A stretch of 13,930 bases of DNA from VGCC01 sp040381195. Its GTDB lineage: Bacteria; Actinomycetota; Actinomycetes; S36-B12. The notes beneath the pieces are model-generated. The model was not told the DNA's origin and did no database searches. It saw nothing but the letters and a program-made list of their open reading frames with translations. The stretch is taken from contig JBEIHR010000048.1 of NCBI GenBank assembly GCA_040381195.1, forward strand, positions 1 to 13,930, written 5' to 3'. The number at the start of each line of letters is the position of its first letter. The first letter of the stretch is position 1. Below, one piece after another: positions 1 to 6,204 of this stretch. Made by a program: the position numbers and the translations under genes.

Positions 1-54
1 CTTTCTGTGGTGGCCCCGGGCAGAATCGAACTGCCGACACAAGGTTTAGGAAAC
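1..54. repeat. left direct repeat (att-like tRNA-Arg 3' fragment)
   Basis: These 54 bases are identical to 1976-2029. They contain tRNA-Arg nucleotides 30-73 (minus strand, anticodon arm through discriminator), the encoded CCA and seven further bases. Identity stops at position 55 (g here, c at 2030), so the D-arm and 5' acceptor strand are missing and this copy cannot give a tRNA. The repeat may extend left of the window. Confidence 0.85.
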
Positions 55-124
55 GTGCACGACGTTGAGGAGAACGATGAACCCCCTCACGACGAAAGCA
101 CACAGAGAGGCAAGTAGTCACATC

Positions 125-169
125 CAGTCACTGGAAGATTCAGCAAGAAAAGTGACTGAGACGTGACTG
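125..169. repeat. phased GTGACTG repeats next to the left att copy
   Basis: GTGACTG occurs at 152-158 and 163-169, exactly 11 bp (one helical turn) apart. Its inverse CAGTCAC lies at 125-131 inside a small palindrome, CCAGTCACTGG. A second short repeat, CACGACG, occurs at 58-64 and 88-94. Phased short repeats about 70-115 bp from a recombination core resemble integrase arm-type or excisionase sites. That role is inferred from position only. Confidence 0.35.
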
Positions 170-174
170 GAAAA

Positions 175-226
175 CCGGCCATCTGGCCGGGTTGACCCGG
201 GGTTGTTAAATCCGGCCCACAACCCC
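175..226. repeat. two adjacent inverted repeats
   Basis: A compact hairpin, CCGGCC-ATCT-GGCCGG, lies at 175-190. A second inverted repeat, GGGGTTGT (199-206) with ACAACCCC (219-226), has a 12-nt loop. Neither is followed by a clear T-run on plus. They could be transcription terminators for something entering from the left, or structural parts of the element end. The rest of 55-313 holds no gene that I can support. Confidence 0.35.
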
Positions 227-313
227 ATACGTATATAGACCCGGTTTGATTCTGCGCGATATTCCTAGGGCCGTGGAGGTTTGAGTAGGTGTTCCGGGGA
301 CCATTACCTGGGT

Positions 314-436
314 ATGAGGATTATTGAAACGATCGATGGGGTTCACCGAATTGAGGATCTGGGTGGGGATCCGGTGGAATGGTTAGAGGCCCACAACTTT
401 CCGCGCCCGGGTACCATGCGCATCGAAGATTTTTGA
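314..436 (+). CDS. possible 40-aa small protein, unrecognised
   Basis: An ATG-started frame encodes 40 residues, beginning MRIIETIDG and ending RIEDF, with an acidic composition. The frame is open upstream to a TAG at 266-268, with a TTG at 281 just after GGAGG at 275-279, which is too close to be a good ribosome site for it. No strong Shine-Dalgarno precedes the ATG. It could be a real small protein of the element, the remains of a larger gene, or chance. No family is recognised. Confidence 0.2.
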   Translation: MRIIETIDGVHRIEDLGGDPVEWLEAHNFPRPGTMRIEDF

Positions 437-458
437 TCCTCGCGCGGGGGGGGCAGCC

Positions 459-563
459 ATGATACGAGCGCGCAAGATGAGTCTTGCTGCGGTAATTCGA
501 ACCTCACCGCCCTGGATTCACTGTGTGGTTTCGAATAGCGGCTTATCGCTCGTGAAGGTGTGA
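459..563 (+). CDS. possible 34-aa small ORF, first of an overlapping pair
   Basis: An ATG follows a G-rich stretch (446-453) that could serve as a ribosome site. The frame encodes 34 residues and ends in TGA at 561-563, sharing its last base with the ATG of the next frame (TGATG). The protein has no recognisable domain. The stop-start overlap is the main reason to list it. Confidence 0.13.
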   Translation: MIRARKMSLAAVIRTSPPWIHCVVSNSGLSLVKV

Positions 564-664
564 TGAGCGCCCCCGAGAAGGAAGACTGGATGCAGAATTT
601 GAAGACTTACGAACTGGGTGTTTGGGCGTCTTCGTTTCCTGATTTCGAATGCTCCGTTTCGTAG
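563..664 (+). CDS. possible 33-aa small ORF coupled to the previous one
   Basis: The ATG at 563 overlaps the preceding stop (TGATG) and has GAAGG shortly upstream. The 33-residue product begins with a charged stretch (MSAPEKEDW) and ends at TAG 662-664. This could be a translationally coupled small protein pair or the remains of a broken gene. No homology is recognised. Confidence 0.15.
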   Translation: MSAPEKEDWMQNLKTYELGVWASSFPDFECSVS

Positions 665-726
665 GGAGGATAGGGAAACGGAGGAGGATCGTCACCGATT
701 CAACCGTCGCATCAATGGAGTCAGCG

Positions 727-1572
727 TCAGGGAGCCACAGTCCAAGACTCGCTTGCAAACAAGACGGTGCGGGAACAAACCGCTCCCCCCTTACCGTCAT
801 TCACCCACTGCGCCCAGGACCTACTCCAGCCACCACTTGGAACCCCGGCCCAGTCCAAACCTGCTGGTTGGTTCGCGTCGCACGTGCCACTCCCTGACAT
901 CCCAAACTGCTGAACTACGGGTGCAGGAGTCGCTGAGGCGCTTTCACTGGAGCTTGAGCCGCCACCGCTGGAGCCTGACCCGCCACCCCCTCCCAAGGAG
1001 CCGGTGATCGTGATGCTCGGGAAGTAGACGTCCCCCGGACTTCCACCGAAGGCACCGTTGAGGTCATACGCGGCTGTTCCAAAGGCCGCCGACCAAGGCA
1101 CAGATGATGCCCCCGTGCCCATGTGGACCCAGAAGTCTCCCGGGGTTCCCACGCTGAGCTTCATCCAGTACGTCCCCGCAGCAGGTATGGAGGCGCTTCC
1201 GGAGTATCGCAGGACCTTGCCCCAACTTGCCGGTGATGCACTATCGAAAGGCAGCACACCGAGCAAGTTGGCTGGATTCGTCGGATGAGCACTTCGATCC
1301 GAGTAGAACGACATGGTAGTACTTGCGAAGTCCCCGTCTGACATTCCGCCACCACGGTGACCCTCAATCGTCGCGGACGAAATCGTGCCGGCGCTCGATG
1401 CTGTGAAGGCTGCGGCGAAGTACTGCCCTGACGTCAGATTGAGGTTGTCCCACATAACGGTCCCAGTATTGAGCAGGGTGCTGTCCGCAGCAGAGGCCGG
1501 ACTTGCCCCCCAAGATCCAAGGACCAGAGGTATCGATATGCCAAGAACGCGAGCCATTCGGACACTTCGCAC
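727..1572 (-). CDS. secreted protein with Gly/Ser linker and two-cysteine C-terminal domain
   Basis: The product is 281 aa. I chose GTG at 1572 because a GGGAG ribosome site lies 5 nt upstream and it gives a classical signal peptide: basic MRSVRMAR, hydrophobic core 9-22, likely Ala-Ser-Ala cleavage near residue 28. Residues 30-190 form a beta-rich, Gly/Ser/Thr-rich domain resembling extracellular 'choice-of-anchor'-type modules (inferred). Residues 192-220 are a flexible Gly/Ser/Pro linker. Residues 221-281 are a compact domain with Cys231 and Cys266 and several Trp, ending in SWTVAP. I recall similar tails on several secreted proteins of aquatic actinobacteria, which would suggest a shared sorting or attachment module. 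No LPxTG sorting signal or C-terminal membrane segment is present. It is the only convincing gene inside the tRNA-bounded segment and could be its cargo. Function is unknown. Confidence 0.75.
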   Translation of the reverse strand: MRSVRMARVLGISIPLVLGSWGASPASAADSTLLNTGTVMWDNLNLTSGQYFAAAFTASSAGTISSATIEGHRGGGMSDGDFASTTMSFYSDRSAHPTNPANLLGVLPFDSASPASWGKVLRYSGSASIPAAGTYWMKLSVGTPGDFWVHMGTGASSVPWSAAFGTAAYDLNGAFGGSPGDVYFPSITITGSLGGGGGSGSSGGGSSSSESASATPAPVVQQFGMSGSGTCDANQPAGLDWAGVPSGGWSRSWAQWVNDGKGGAVCSRTVLFASESWTVAP

Positions 1573-1624
1573 AGCTTCTCCCAACAAATGAGGCGACACT
1601 AAGCGTCTCACAACCGATACCCAT

Positions 1625-1846
1625 CTATACAACACATCGACCATTCGATCGAGCGCGGATGGTCTCGTCCTTTGGGGATGCGAACCAATCCGCCCGCTGA
1701 TCGAGGGACTCTGCGCACACATTGACCATGTCCCTTTCCCCCGAAACGTGCAATGAAACTAGGTCGACATCGGGAGACTGTCGAGTCATTCTTGATCCCG
1801 GACGGCCTCCAATACAGAAGCCAAAATTGTCGCCACCACGAGGCAT
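1625..1846 (-). CDS. possible small protein or gene fragment next to the right att copy
   Basis: A minus-strand frame runs from inside the tRNA repeat to TAG at 1625-1627. The first ATG is at 1846, giving 73 aa. Protein-like text continues upstream of that ATG (residues reading EYLVPYLGPTSGLL around 1880-1910) with no usable start before the tRNA. This looks like the C-terminal part of a gene whose 5' end was lost at the integration junction. GGAAG lies about 15 nt before the ATG, too far to be convincing. No family is recognised. The remainder of 1573-1975 holds only this frame and the repeats near 1851-1897. Confidence 0.22.
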   Translation of the reverse strand: MPRGGDNFGFCIGGRPGSRMTRQSPDVDLVSLHVSGERDMVNVCAESLDQRADWFASPKDETIRARSNGRCVV

Positions 1847-1850
1847 CTGG

Positions 1851-1897
1851 TAGGGAACTTCCGTGGACAGGAGGCCTGAGGTAGGGCCGAGATAGGG
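1851..1897. repeat. phased TAGGG repeats near the right att copy
   Basis: TAGGG recurs at 1851, 1882 and 1893. The spacings of 31 and 11 bp are close to whole helical turns. They lie about 80-125 bp inside the right att copy, similar to the distance of the GTGACTG repeats from the left copy. They may be protein-binding sites of a recombination complex, or chance in G-rich DNA. Confidence 0.25.
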
Positions 1898-1975
1898 GAC
1901 CAAGTACTCCGCATTTGCATCCCCTAACCCACCTTGGTTCCCGGGGTTCCTCTCTTCGTGCCGGAGGCTCCTTGG

Positions 1976-2029
1976 CTTTCTGTGGTGGCCCCGGGCAGAA
2001 TCGAACTGCCGACACAAGGTTTAGGAAAC
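1976..2029. repeat. right direct repeat (att-like, within tRNA-Arg)
   Basis: This is the second copy of the 54-bp repeat, forming the anticodon arm, T arm, 3' acceptor strand, CCA and seven downstream bases of the intact tRNA-Arg. It is presumed to be the chromosomal attachment-site side, with the restored tRNA. Confidence 0.85.
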
Positions 2030-2058
2030 CTCTGCTCTATCCCCTGAGCTACGGGGCC
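1983..2058 (-). tRNA. tRNA-Arg (anticodon CCU), CCA encoded
   Basis: Read on the minus strand this is a full cloverleaf. The acceptor stem is GGCCCCG/CGGGGCC, the D stem GCTC/GAGC, the anticodon stem GAGGT/ACCTT with loop TTCCTAA (anticodon CCT at 2025-2023), the variable region GTGTC, and the T stem GGCAG/CTGCC with loop TTCGATT. The discriminator A is at 1986 and a genomic CCA at 1985-1983. It decodes AGG, a rare codon in high-GC actinobacteria. Its 3' part is duplicated at 1-54. The upstream PAP2 gene is divergent and starts within the tRNA promoter region. Confidence 0.96.
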
Positions 2059-2069
2059 GTGGGGGACCG

Positions 2070-2075
2070 AGTGTA
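2070..2075 (-). promoter_or_regulatory. candidate -10 element of tRNA-Arg
   Basis: TACACT on the minus strand fits the actinobacterial TANNNT -10 pattern and lies 11 nt before the mature tRNA 5' end. No clear -35 is seen 17 bp upstream. It overlaps the start region of the divergent PAP2 gene. Confidence 0.45.
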
Positions 2076-2784
2076 CGAGTTACCCTTCATCGTGCCTGAG
2101 TCGAAGCACTCCCTGCCCTCGAGGTCCACAGCGGGTCGGATCGCCCTCGCGGGTGCCGCTCTGTTCATCCTCGGTCTCGGCGTCGCTGTCTTCATCGCGC
2201 GGGACCTCACTGCGGCGAATGCGCGCGATTTGCAGGTGAACACCTGGTTCTGGGATCTCGGTCAGAACGAGGGGTGGCCGCTAGCACTAGCGGAGTTCTT
2301 CTCATGGTTCGCGGATGGTCCGCGCAATATCGTCATCGCCCCCCTCGTCGCGATTGTGCTGCTCCTGTGCCGTCAGTGGCGCTGGGCGATCTTCATGCTC
2401 GCCTCATCCCAACTCGGTCTGGTCATCTCCAGTATCTTGAAGTTCTCCATCGCGCGGGAGCGACCGCCGTTCATTGAGAACACAGACTTTCAGCAGCACC
2501 TATCTTTCCCCTCCGGTCATGCGTTCGCGGGCTTCACCATCTGGGCTGCCATGGCGATCATCGCCTGGTACCTGCTGCGGCCACCGTGGGCGAATGCGGT
2601 CTCGACCGTGCTGCTCATCATCGGTCTACTGCAGGCACCAAGTCGCCTCATCGTCGGCAAGCACTGGATGACAGACGTGATCGGGTCCTGGTTCATAGCG
2701 TGTGGCTGGCTGCTGCTCGTGTGGGCCGCATTCCTCTGGTGGCTTGCTCCGCGACCACAGGGAGTCGAAGAGCACGCAGCCTGA
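2071..2784 (+). CDS. PAP2-family membrane phosphatase
   Basis: The product is 237 aa with several hydrophobic membrane segments. All three PAP2 signature motifs are present: Lys124-x6-Arg131-Pro132, Pro-Ser-Gly-His at 147-150, and Ser191-Arg192-x5-His198-x3-Asp202. These build the phosphohistidine active site used to dephosphorylate lipid phosphates such as phosphatidic acid, phosphatidylglycerol phosphate or undecaprenyl pyrophosphate. The exact substrate cannot be told. The frame stays open upstream through the tRNA, so a start after the tRNA is required. GTG 2071 follows GGGGGA. GTG 2092 is an alternative with TACCCT five bases before it (a leaderless candidate). The gene is convergent with the next gene at a 67-bp gap with no strong terminator. 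Confidence 0.9.
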   Translation: MYELPFIVPESKHSLPSRSTAGRIALAGAALFILGLGVAVFIARDLTAANARDLQVNTWFWDLGQNEGWPLALAEFFSWFADGPRNIVIAPLVAIVLLLCRQWRWAIFMLASSQLGLVISSILKFSIARERPPFIENTDFQQHLSFPSGHAFAGFTIWAAMAIIAWYLLRPPWANAVSTVLLIIGLLQAPSRLIVGKHWMTDVIGSWFIACGWLLLVWAAFLWWLAPRPQGVEEHAA

Positions 2785-2851
2785 TCGATGGTTGATGCGA
2801 GTGCAGATGCAGCGCGACTCAATGAGCCATCGGACTCGCGGGGAGCGGATG

Positions 2852-4372
2852 TCAGGCGGAGCGAGGAGCGGGCGTCTGAGGCGCCGGCGTCGTGGCGCCC
2901 TCGGCATGCTCAACCAGATGACGCGCCATGGGCGGGAACACCAAGGCGTGGAAGGGGGCGATCGACCACCAGTAGGCGTGGCCCAGTAAGCCATGGGGCC
3001 AGAACACCGCACGCTGCGTGAGAGCGGTCTTGCCCGACGAGTCATCGACGCGGAATTCGAGCCACGCGCGTCCCGGCATCTTCATCTCCGCTCGCAGGCG
3101 GACGAGGTGACCAGGAACGATCTCTTCCACGCGCCAGAAGTCGACGGCATCTCCCACGCTGAGATGTTCCGGATCGCGTCGCCCACGTCGCAACCCCACG
3201 CCTCCCACGATGCGATCCACGAGGCCACGGATCCGCCAGAGCACGCTTGCCGAGTACCAGCCCGTCTCGCCACCGATGCGCTCGACCGCTGCGAATACCT
3301 GGGCGGGTGGTGCAGAGGTGCTCACCGTGCGCACGTCGGTATAGAGCGTGCCACCGGTCCACTGGGGATCGCTCGGCAGAGGATCACTGGGCGCACCGGG
3401 CGTGGACGCGTCCGACCACCGGGTGCTGACGTTGGCTTCCTTGATGCGCGTCAGCGCGAGACCCACCGCCTCATCAAAGGGGATGAGGCCGCCTGGCGGA
3501 TCGGGAATGTAGTTCGCGATGTCGTGCTCGTGACACACCGCGGGATGCCGGAGTGATCGCACCAGTGGGCGGGCGATCGAGCGCGGGACAGGTGTCACGA
3601 AGTTCACCCAGTGGCTGGAGAGTTCCGGCGTGAGCACGTTGATCGGAACGATGATGCGCTTGCGCAGCCCGGCCACTGCCGCGTAGCGATGCATCATCTC
3701 CTCGTAGGTGAGTACTTCCGGGCCCCCGATGTCGAACGCCCTACTGACGTCGAGCGGGATGGTCTCCGAGAGGACGAGATAGCGAAGGACGTCCCGGACG
3801 GCAATGGGTTGGGTGCGGGTGCGGACCCAGCGCGGGGTGATCATCGCGGGAAGCCGCTCGGTCAGATAGCGCAACATCTCAAAGGACGCGGACCCGGAGC
3901 CGATGATCACGCTCGCCCGGAGCTCGATGACAGAGGCGCCGGATTCGCGAAGGGCTTCCCCCACTTTCATCCGCGAACGCATGTGGGGAGACATTTCGTG
4001 GACGGGGAGGTCGGGGACGAGTCCACCGAGGTAGACGATCCGCTTCACGCCTGCCCGCTTCGCTGCGGCCGCGAATCCCGATGCCATGTCGTACTCGACG
4101 GTCTCGAGGTCGGATCCATGCTGCAGCGAATGCAGCAGGTAGTAGGCGGTGGTGACGCCGATTAATGCGCGATCAAGGGCGTCGGGATCCTCGGCATCGC
4201 CGACGGTGATCTCCACCTTGGGGAACCACGCGTTGTGCTCGAGTTTGGCCGGGGTGCGGACGAGGACTCGCACGCGCTTACCGGCCGCTACGAGCTCCCG
4301 AACTAAGCGGCCACCCACATAGCCGCTGGCACCGGTCACGAGGATCGGTGCGGGCGTAGGGGCATCGGTCAC
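2852..4372 (-). CDS. NAD(P)-binding (SDR-like) protein with C-terminal DUF2867 domain
   Basis: The product is 506 aa. Residues 9-20 carry the Rossmann signature TGASGYVG, followed by an atypical short-chain dehydrogenase / NAD(P)H-binding fold to about residue 310. The segment after the YLGG strand (near 140-165) lacks the usual catalytic Tyr-x3-Lys, so dinucleotide binding is well supported but a classical dehydrogenase reaction is not. Residues ~340-495 match the DUF2867 domain that often accompanies this N-terminus. The start is GTG 4372, with GATGAT exactly six bases upstream (leaderless pattern). It lies downstream of mscL on the same strand but has its own promoter-like element and a hairpin in between. 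The substrate is unknown. Confidence 0.85.
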   Translation of the reverse strand: MTDAPTPAPILVTGASGYVGGRLVRELVAAGKRVRVLVRTPAKLEHNAWFPKVEITVGDAEDPDALDRALIGVTTAYYLLHSLQHGSDLETVEYDMASGFAAAAKRAGVKRIVYLGGLVPDLPVHEMSPHMRSRMKVGEALRESGASVIELRASVIIGSGSASFEMLRYLTERLPAMITPRWVRTRTQPIAVRDVLRYLVLSETIPLDVSRAFDIGGPEVLTYEEMMHRYAAVAGLRKRIIVPINVLTPELSSHWVNFVTPVPRSIARPLVRSLRHPAVCHEHDIANYIPDPPGGLIPFDEAVGLALTRIKEANVSTRWSDASTPGAPSDPLPSDPQWTGGTLYTDVRTVSTSAPPAQVFAAVERIGGETGWYSASVLWRIRGLVDRIVGGVGLRRGRRDPEHLSVGDAVDFWRVEEIVPGHLVRLRAEMKMPGRAWLEFRVDDSSGKTALTQRAVFWPHGLLGHAYWWSIAPFHALVFPPMARHLVEHAEGATTPAPQTPAPRSA

Positions 4373-4378
4373 GTCCCC

Positions 4379-4384
4379 ATCATC
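4379..4384 (-). promoter_or_regulatory. leaderless-type -10 for the DUF2867 gene
   Basis: GATGAT keeps the critical A (second) and T (sixth) of actinobacterial -10 elements. It is separated from the GTG at 4372 by exactly six bases, so transcription would begin at the start codon. Confidence 0.4.
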
Positions 4385-4395
4385 CCCACTCCCAG

Positions 4396-4417
4396 CGCTC
4401 CGCGCATCCGCGGAGCG
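4396..4417 (-). terminator. hairpin after mscL, likely terminator
   Basis: A perfect 9-bp stem with a 4-nt loop (CGCTCCGCG / CGCGGAGCG in plus orientation) begins three bases past the mscL stop on its downstream side. No T-tract follows, so termination would be of the GC-rich, tract-less kind. It sits just before the promoter-like element of the next gene. Confidence 0.6.
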
Positions 4418-4419
4418 GG

Positions 4420-4797
4420 CTACTTCTCCTGGTTCTGCTTGAGCAGGTCCCGAATCTCGGTGAGGAGAACGACGTCGGCCGGGCGCGGGTCGATCTCACC
4501 CTGACCCGTCATACCGCGCACCTTGTTCATCGGAGCCACGATGATCAGGTAGATCACGGTCAAGGTGATGATGAAGGTCAGTATCGCGTTGATCATCGAG
4601 GTGAAGTCGATGACCTGGTCATTGATCGTGATGGTTCCCGCTTCCAGGCCACCGCCGAGGACGATTCCCACGAGGGGATTGATCAGTGCCTCGGAGAACG
4701 CGCCGAAAAGGGTGGCGAAGGCAGCGCCAACGACGAAGGCGACAGCCAAATCGATGACATTGCCGCGGAAGACGAACGCCTTGAATCCCTTGATCAT
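4420..4797 (-). CDS. mscL: large-conductance mechanosensitive channel MscL
   Basis: The product is 125 aa, the normal length for MscL. The N-terminal amphipathic helix (MIKGFKAFVFRGN) leads into TM1 with the conserved VIDLAVAFVVGAAF region (~14-45). A periplasmic loop (~46-68) follows, then TM2 (~69-90) and a charged C-terminal helix ending LLKQNQEK. It forms a pentameric pore that opens on membrane tension during hypo-osmotic shock. The start lies two bases after the stop of the upstream inhibitor gene (TGATCATG), with GAAGGG about 6 nt before the ATG. The two are therefore cotranscribed and mscL relies on a Shine-Dalgarno site. Confidence 0.97.
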   Translation of the reverse strand: MIKGFKAFVFRGNVIDLAVAFVVGAAFATLFGAFSEALINPLVGIVLGGGLEAGTITINDQVIDFTSMINAILTFIITLTVIYLIIVAPMNKVRGMTGQGEIDPRPADVVLLTEIRDLLKQNQEK

Positions 4798-4799
4798 GA

Positions 4800-5207
4800 T
4801 CAGCCCTTCATAACGATGATGGTCAGTACTCCGTCAGAACCTCGCTCGCCACCGGGGGATGTGGTGACAACGTTGACTCGCGCTGTGCCCACCTTCTCCG
4901 CGGTGATGGACCACACGGTGGTGCCGGGGACACCGACCATCCCGTTGGCGGAGGCCGGCGCCTGATACGCACCCTTGGACACTGAGATCGCACTCCGATC
5001 CCCACGTACCCGAGTGGACCAGGTGTACCCGGTGGTCCGATTGGTAGAGAGCGACAGCACCACAGACTCTCCCGGGACCAGCCGCACCTGTGCCGGGAGC
5101 TGCGTGACGACGACGGTGGGATCAGCCGCGGATGAAGGCGTGATCACGATCACCGAGACGACCGCAACGGTGGCAAGGAGTGCGAGGGCACGGACCAGAG
5201 TTCGCAT
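4800..5207 (-). CDS. secreted chagasin-like (I42) cysteine-protease inhibitor
   Basis: The product is 135 aa with a signal peptide (basic MRTLVR, hydrophobic 7-22, cleavage near Ala27/Ala28, SSAAD). Residues 56-63 read NRTTGYTW, a close match to the NPTTGY-type loop of chagasin/I42 inhibitors. Residues 90-99 (MVGVPGTTVW) correspond to the second inhibitory loop and the following strand. The third loop (RPW in chagasin) is replaced by a Gly/Pro-rich turn (SPGGERG). The protein probably acts outside the membrane against papain-like proteases, though inhibition is not proven by the fold. The start is ATG 5207, with CATACT six bases before it (leaderless pattern). It is the first gene of an operon with mscL. 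Confidence 0.8.
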   Translation of the reverse strand: MRTLVRALALLATVAVVSVIVITPSSAADPTVVVTQLPAQVRLVPGESVVLSLSTNRTTGYTWSTRVRGDRSAISVSKGAYQAPASANGMVGVPGTTVWSITAEKVGTARVNVVTTSPGGERGSDGVLTIIVMKG

Positions 5208-5213
5208 ACCCCG

Positions 5214-5219
5214 AGTATG
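5214..5219 (-). promoter_or_regulatory. leaderless-type -10 for the inhibitor-mscL operon
   Basis: CATACT on minus, then six bases, then ATG 5207. It lies in the 22-bp gap after the oxygenase gene, so the operon can be transcribed separately from it. Confidence 0.45.
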
Positions 5220-5229
5220 CCGGGCCGGA

Positions 5230-6198
5230 TCACGTGTTCGGGGATTGATGGTGCTGGTAACTCGCCTCGAGTTCGTGCCGCAGGAAGTCCCCGAAGTCTT
5301 CGGGCGCGAACCTGCCCGGCCGTTCGGGGGACACGCAGGAGGGGAGCGGTGCGATGGTGGCCCGCACGCTGGGGTCGTAGAAGAAAGGGATAGAGAACCG
5401 CTCGCGCCCGGTGCGGTTGGTCACCCGGTGCGGCGTGGAGAGGAGCCGTCCGTTGGACCAGCGGTGCAGCATGTCCCCCACGTTCATCACATGTGTATAG
5501 GGAATCGGGGGCACATCGGCCCATTCCCCATCGGGCGTGCGCACGGAGAGGCCACCCACGTCGTCCTGAGTCAGGAGGGTGATCGCCCCGAAGTCGCGGT
5601 GCGGGGCGGACCCGTACTCGTCCGCAGGAGACTGCGGATTCTGCGGGGGGTAATGCAGAAGGCGAAGCCAAGTCGTGGGCGGATCGAAAGCTGCCTCGAG
5701 TAAGCCGCGCGCACCCAGGGCGGATGCGAAGCGTTCGATCATCCTGTGAGCAAAGCGCGACATCACCTCGTGGTAGTCCTCGAGGGTTTCGCGGAATCCC
5801 GGGAGGCCGTCAGGCCACTGGTTCGGCCCGGCCAGGTAGTCACCGCGGCGGACCTCAGGTGAATCGAGTGGCGACTCACGCATCATCATGAAGGACTCGC
5901 TCACGTTCGGCTTCGTCACCGTCTCCACGGATGAGGTGACGTCGGTGGAGACGCGTATGGGAATGAAGCCCCGGTGATTCGCATCCAATTCGATTTCTAG
6001 TTTCGCCTCCAGGGGTAGGGCGTGGAATGCGCGGGATACCTCGAACACCCGGTCGATCAGATCGTCCGGGATCGGGTGGCCGTTCACGTATCCGAATCCC
6101 CACGTGCTGTAGGTGTCGAGTAGTTGATGCTCGATAGCCGCGTCGGCCGTGGTCGATGTGCCCATGTCGGAAATGTCGATGACTGGGATCTCTGGCAC
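5230..6198 (-). CDS. 2-oxoglutarate/Fe(II)-dependent oxygenase, isopenicillin-N-synthase-like family
   Basis: The product is 322 aa. The N-terminal PEIPVIDIS (2-10) is the typical opening of this family (DIOX_N region). The C-terminal jelly-roll holds the iron ligands His200-x-Asp202 and His257, and the 2-oxoglutarate-binding Arg267-x-Ser269. Members oxidise small molecules (hydroxylation, desaturation, ring closure). The substrate cannot be read from sequence and the isopenicillin reaction itself is not implied. GTG 6198 is chosen because it keeps the PEIPVID motif and has GACGAT exactly six bases upstream; no Shine-Dalgarno is present. ATG 6165 is an alternative that would lose the motif. 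It is divergent from the FAD enzyme gene with only 51 bp between the start codons. Confidence 0.88.
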   Translation of the reverse strand: MPEIPVIDISDMGTSTTADAAIEHQLLDTYSTWGFGYVNGHPIPDDLIDRVFEVSRAFHALPLEAKLEIELDANHRGFIPIRVSTDVTSSVETVTKPNVSESFMMMRESPLDSPEVRRGDYLAGPNQWPDGLPGFRETLEDYHEVMSRFAHRMIERFASALGARGLLEAAFDPPTTWLRLLHYPPQNPQSPADEYGSAPHRDFGAITLLTQDDVGGLSVRTPDGEWADVPPIPYTHVMNVGDMLHRWSNGRLLSTPHRVTNRTGRERFSIPFFYDPSVRATIAPLPSCVSPERPGRFAPEDFGDFLRHELEASYQHHQSPNT

Positions 6199-6204
6199 GG
6201 GGGC

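Larger units (their letters stand above)
1..2029. mobile_element. putative small tRNA-Arg-integrated element (or the end of a larger one)
   Basis: The segment is bounded by an exact 54-bp direct repeat (1-54 and 1976-2029). The right copy is the 3' part of an intact tRNA-Arg gene, and the left copy is the same tRNA 3' part followed by unrelated DNA. That is the footprint left when a site-specific recombinase integrates at a tRNA 3' end and restores the tRNA. Two sampled lines of the interior have about 52-53% GC, against about 67% in a chromosomal line. No integrase, replication or transfer gene is visible in the 1.9 kb. It could be a non-autonomous or satellite element, a decayed island, or the distal end of a composite island, because the window starts exactly at the repeat. 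The bounding repeat is certain; the mobile interpretation is inference. Confidence 0.5.

Noticed and set aside
543..1007. Overlapping frames on both strands across 543-1007 (85, 129 and 82 aa)
   Set aside because: They have low-complexity basic composition, overlap the end of the secreted-protein gene in other frames, and lack ribosome sites.
1608..2015. 135-residue minus-strand frame overlapping the tRNA
   Set aside because: It starts inside the tRNA and has a Trp/Arg/Pro-rich shadow composition. The frame ending at 1625 looks more protein-like.
1915..2070. N-terminal extension of the PAP2 frame reading through the tRNA region
   Set aside because: The peptide (GQNRTADTRF type) is the antisense translation of the tRNA-Arg gene, a well-known spurious sequence. 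The gene must start after the tRNA.
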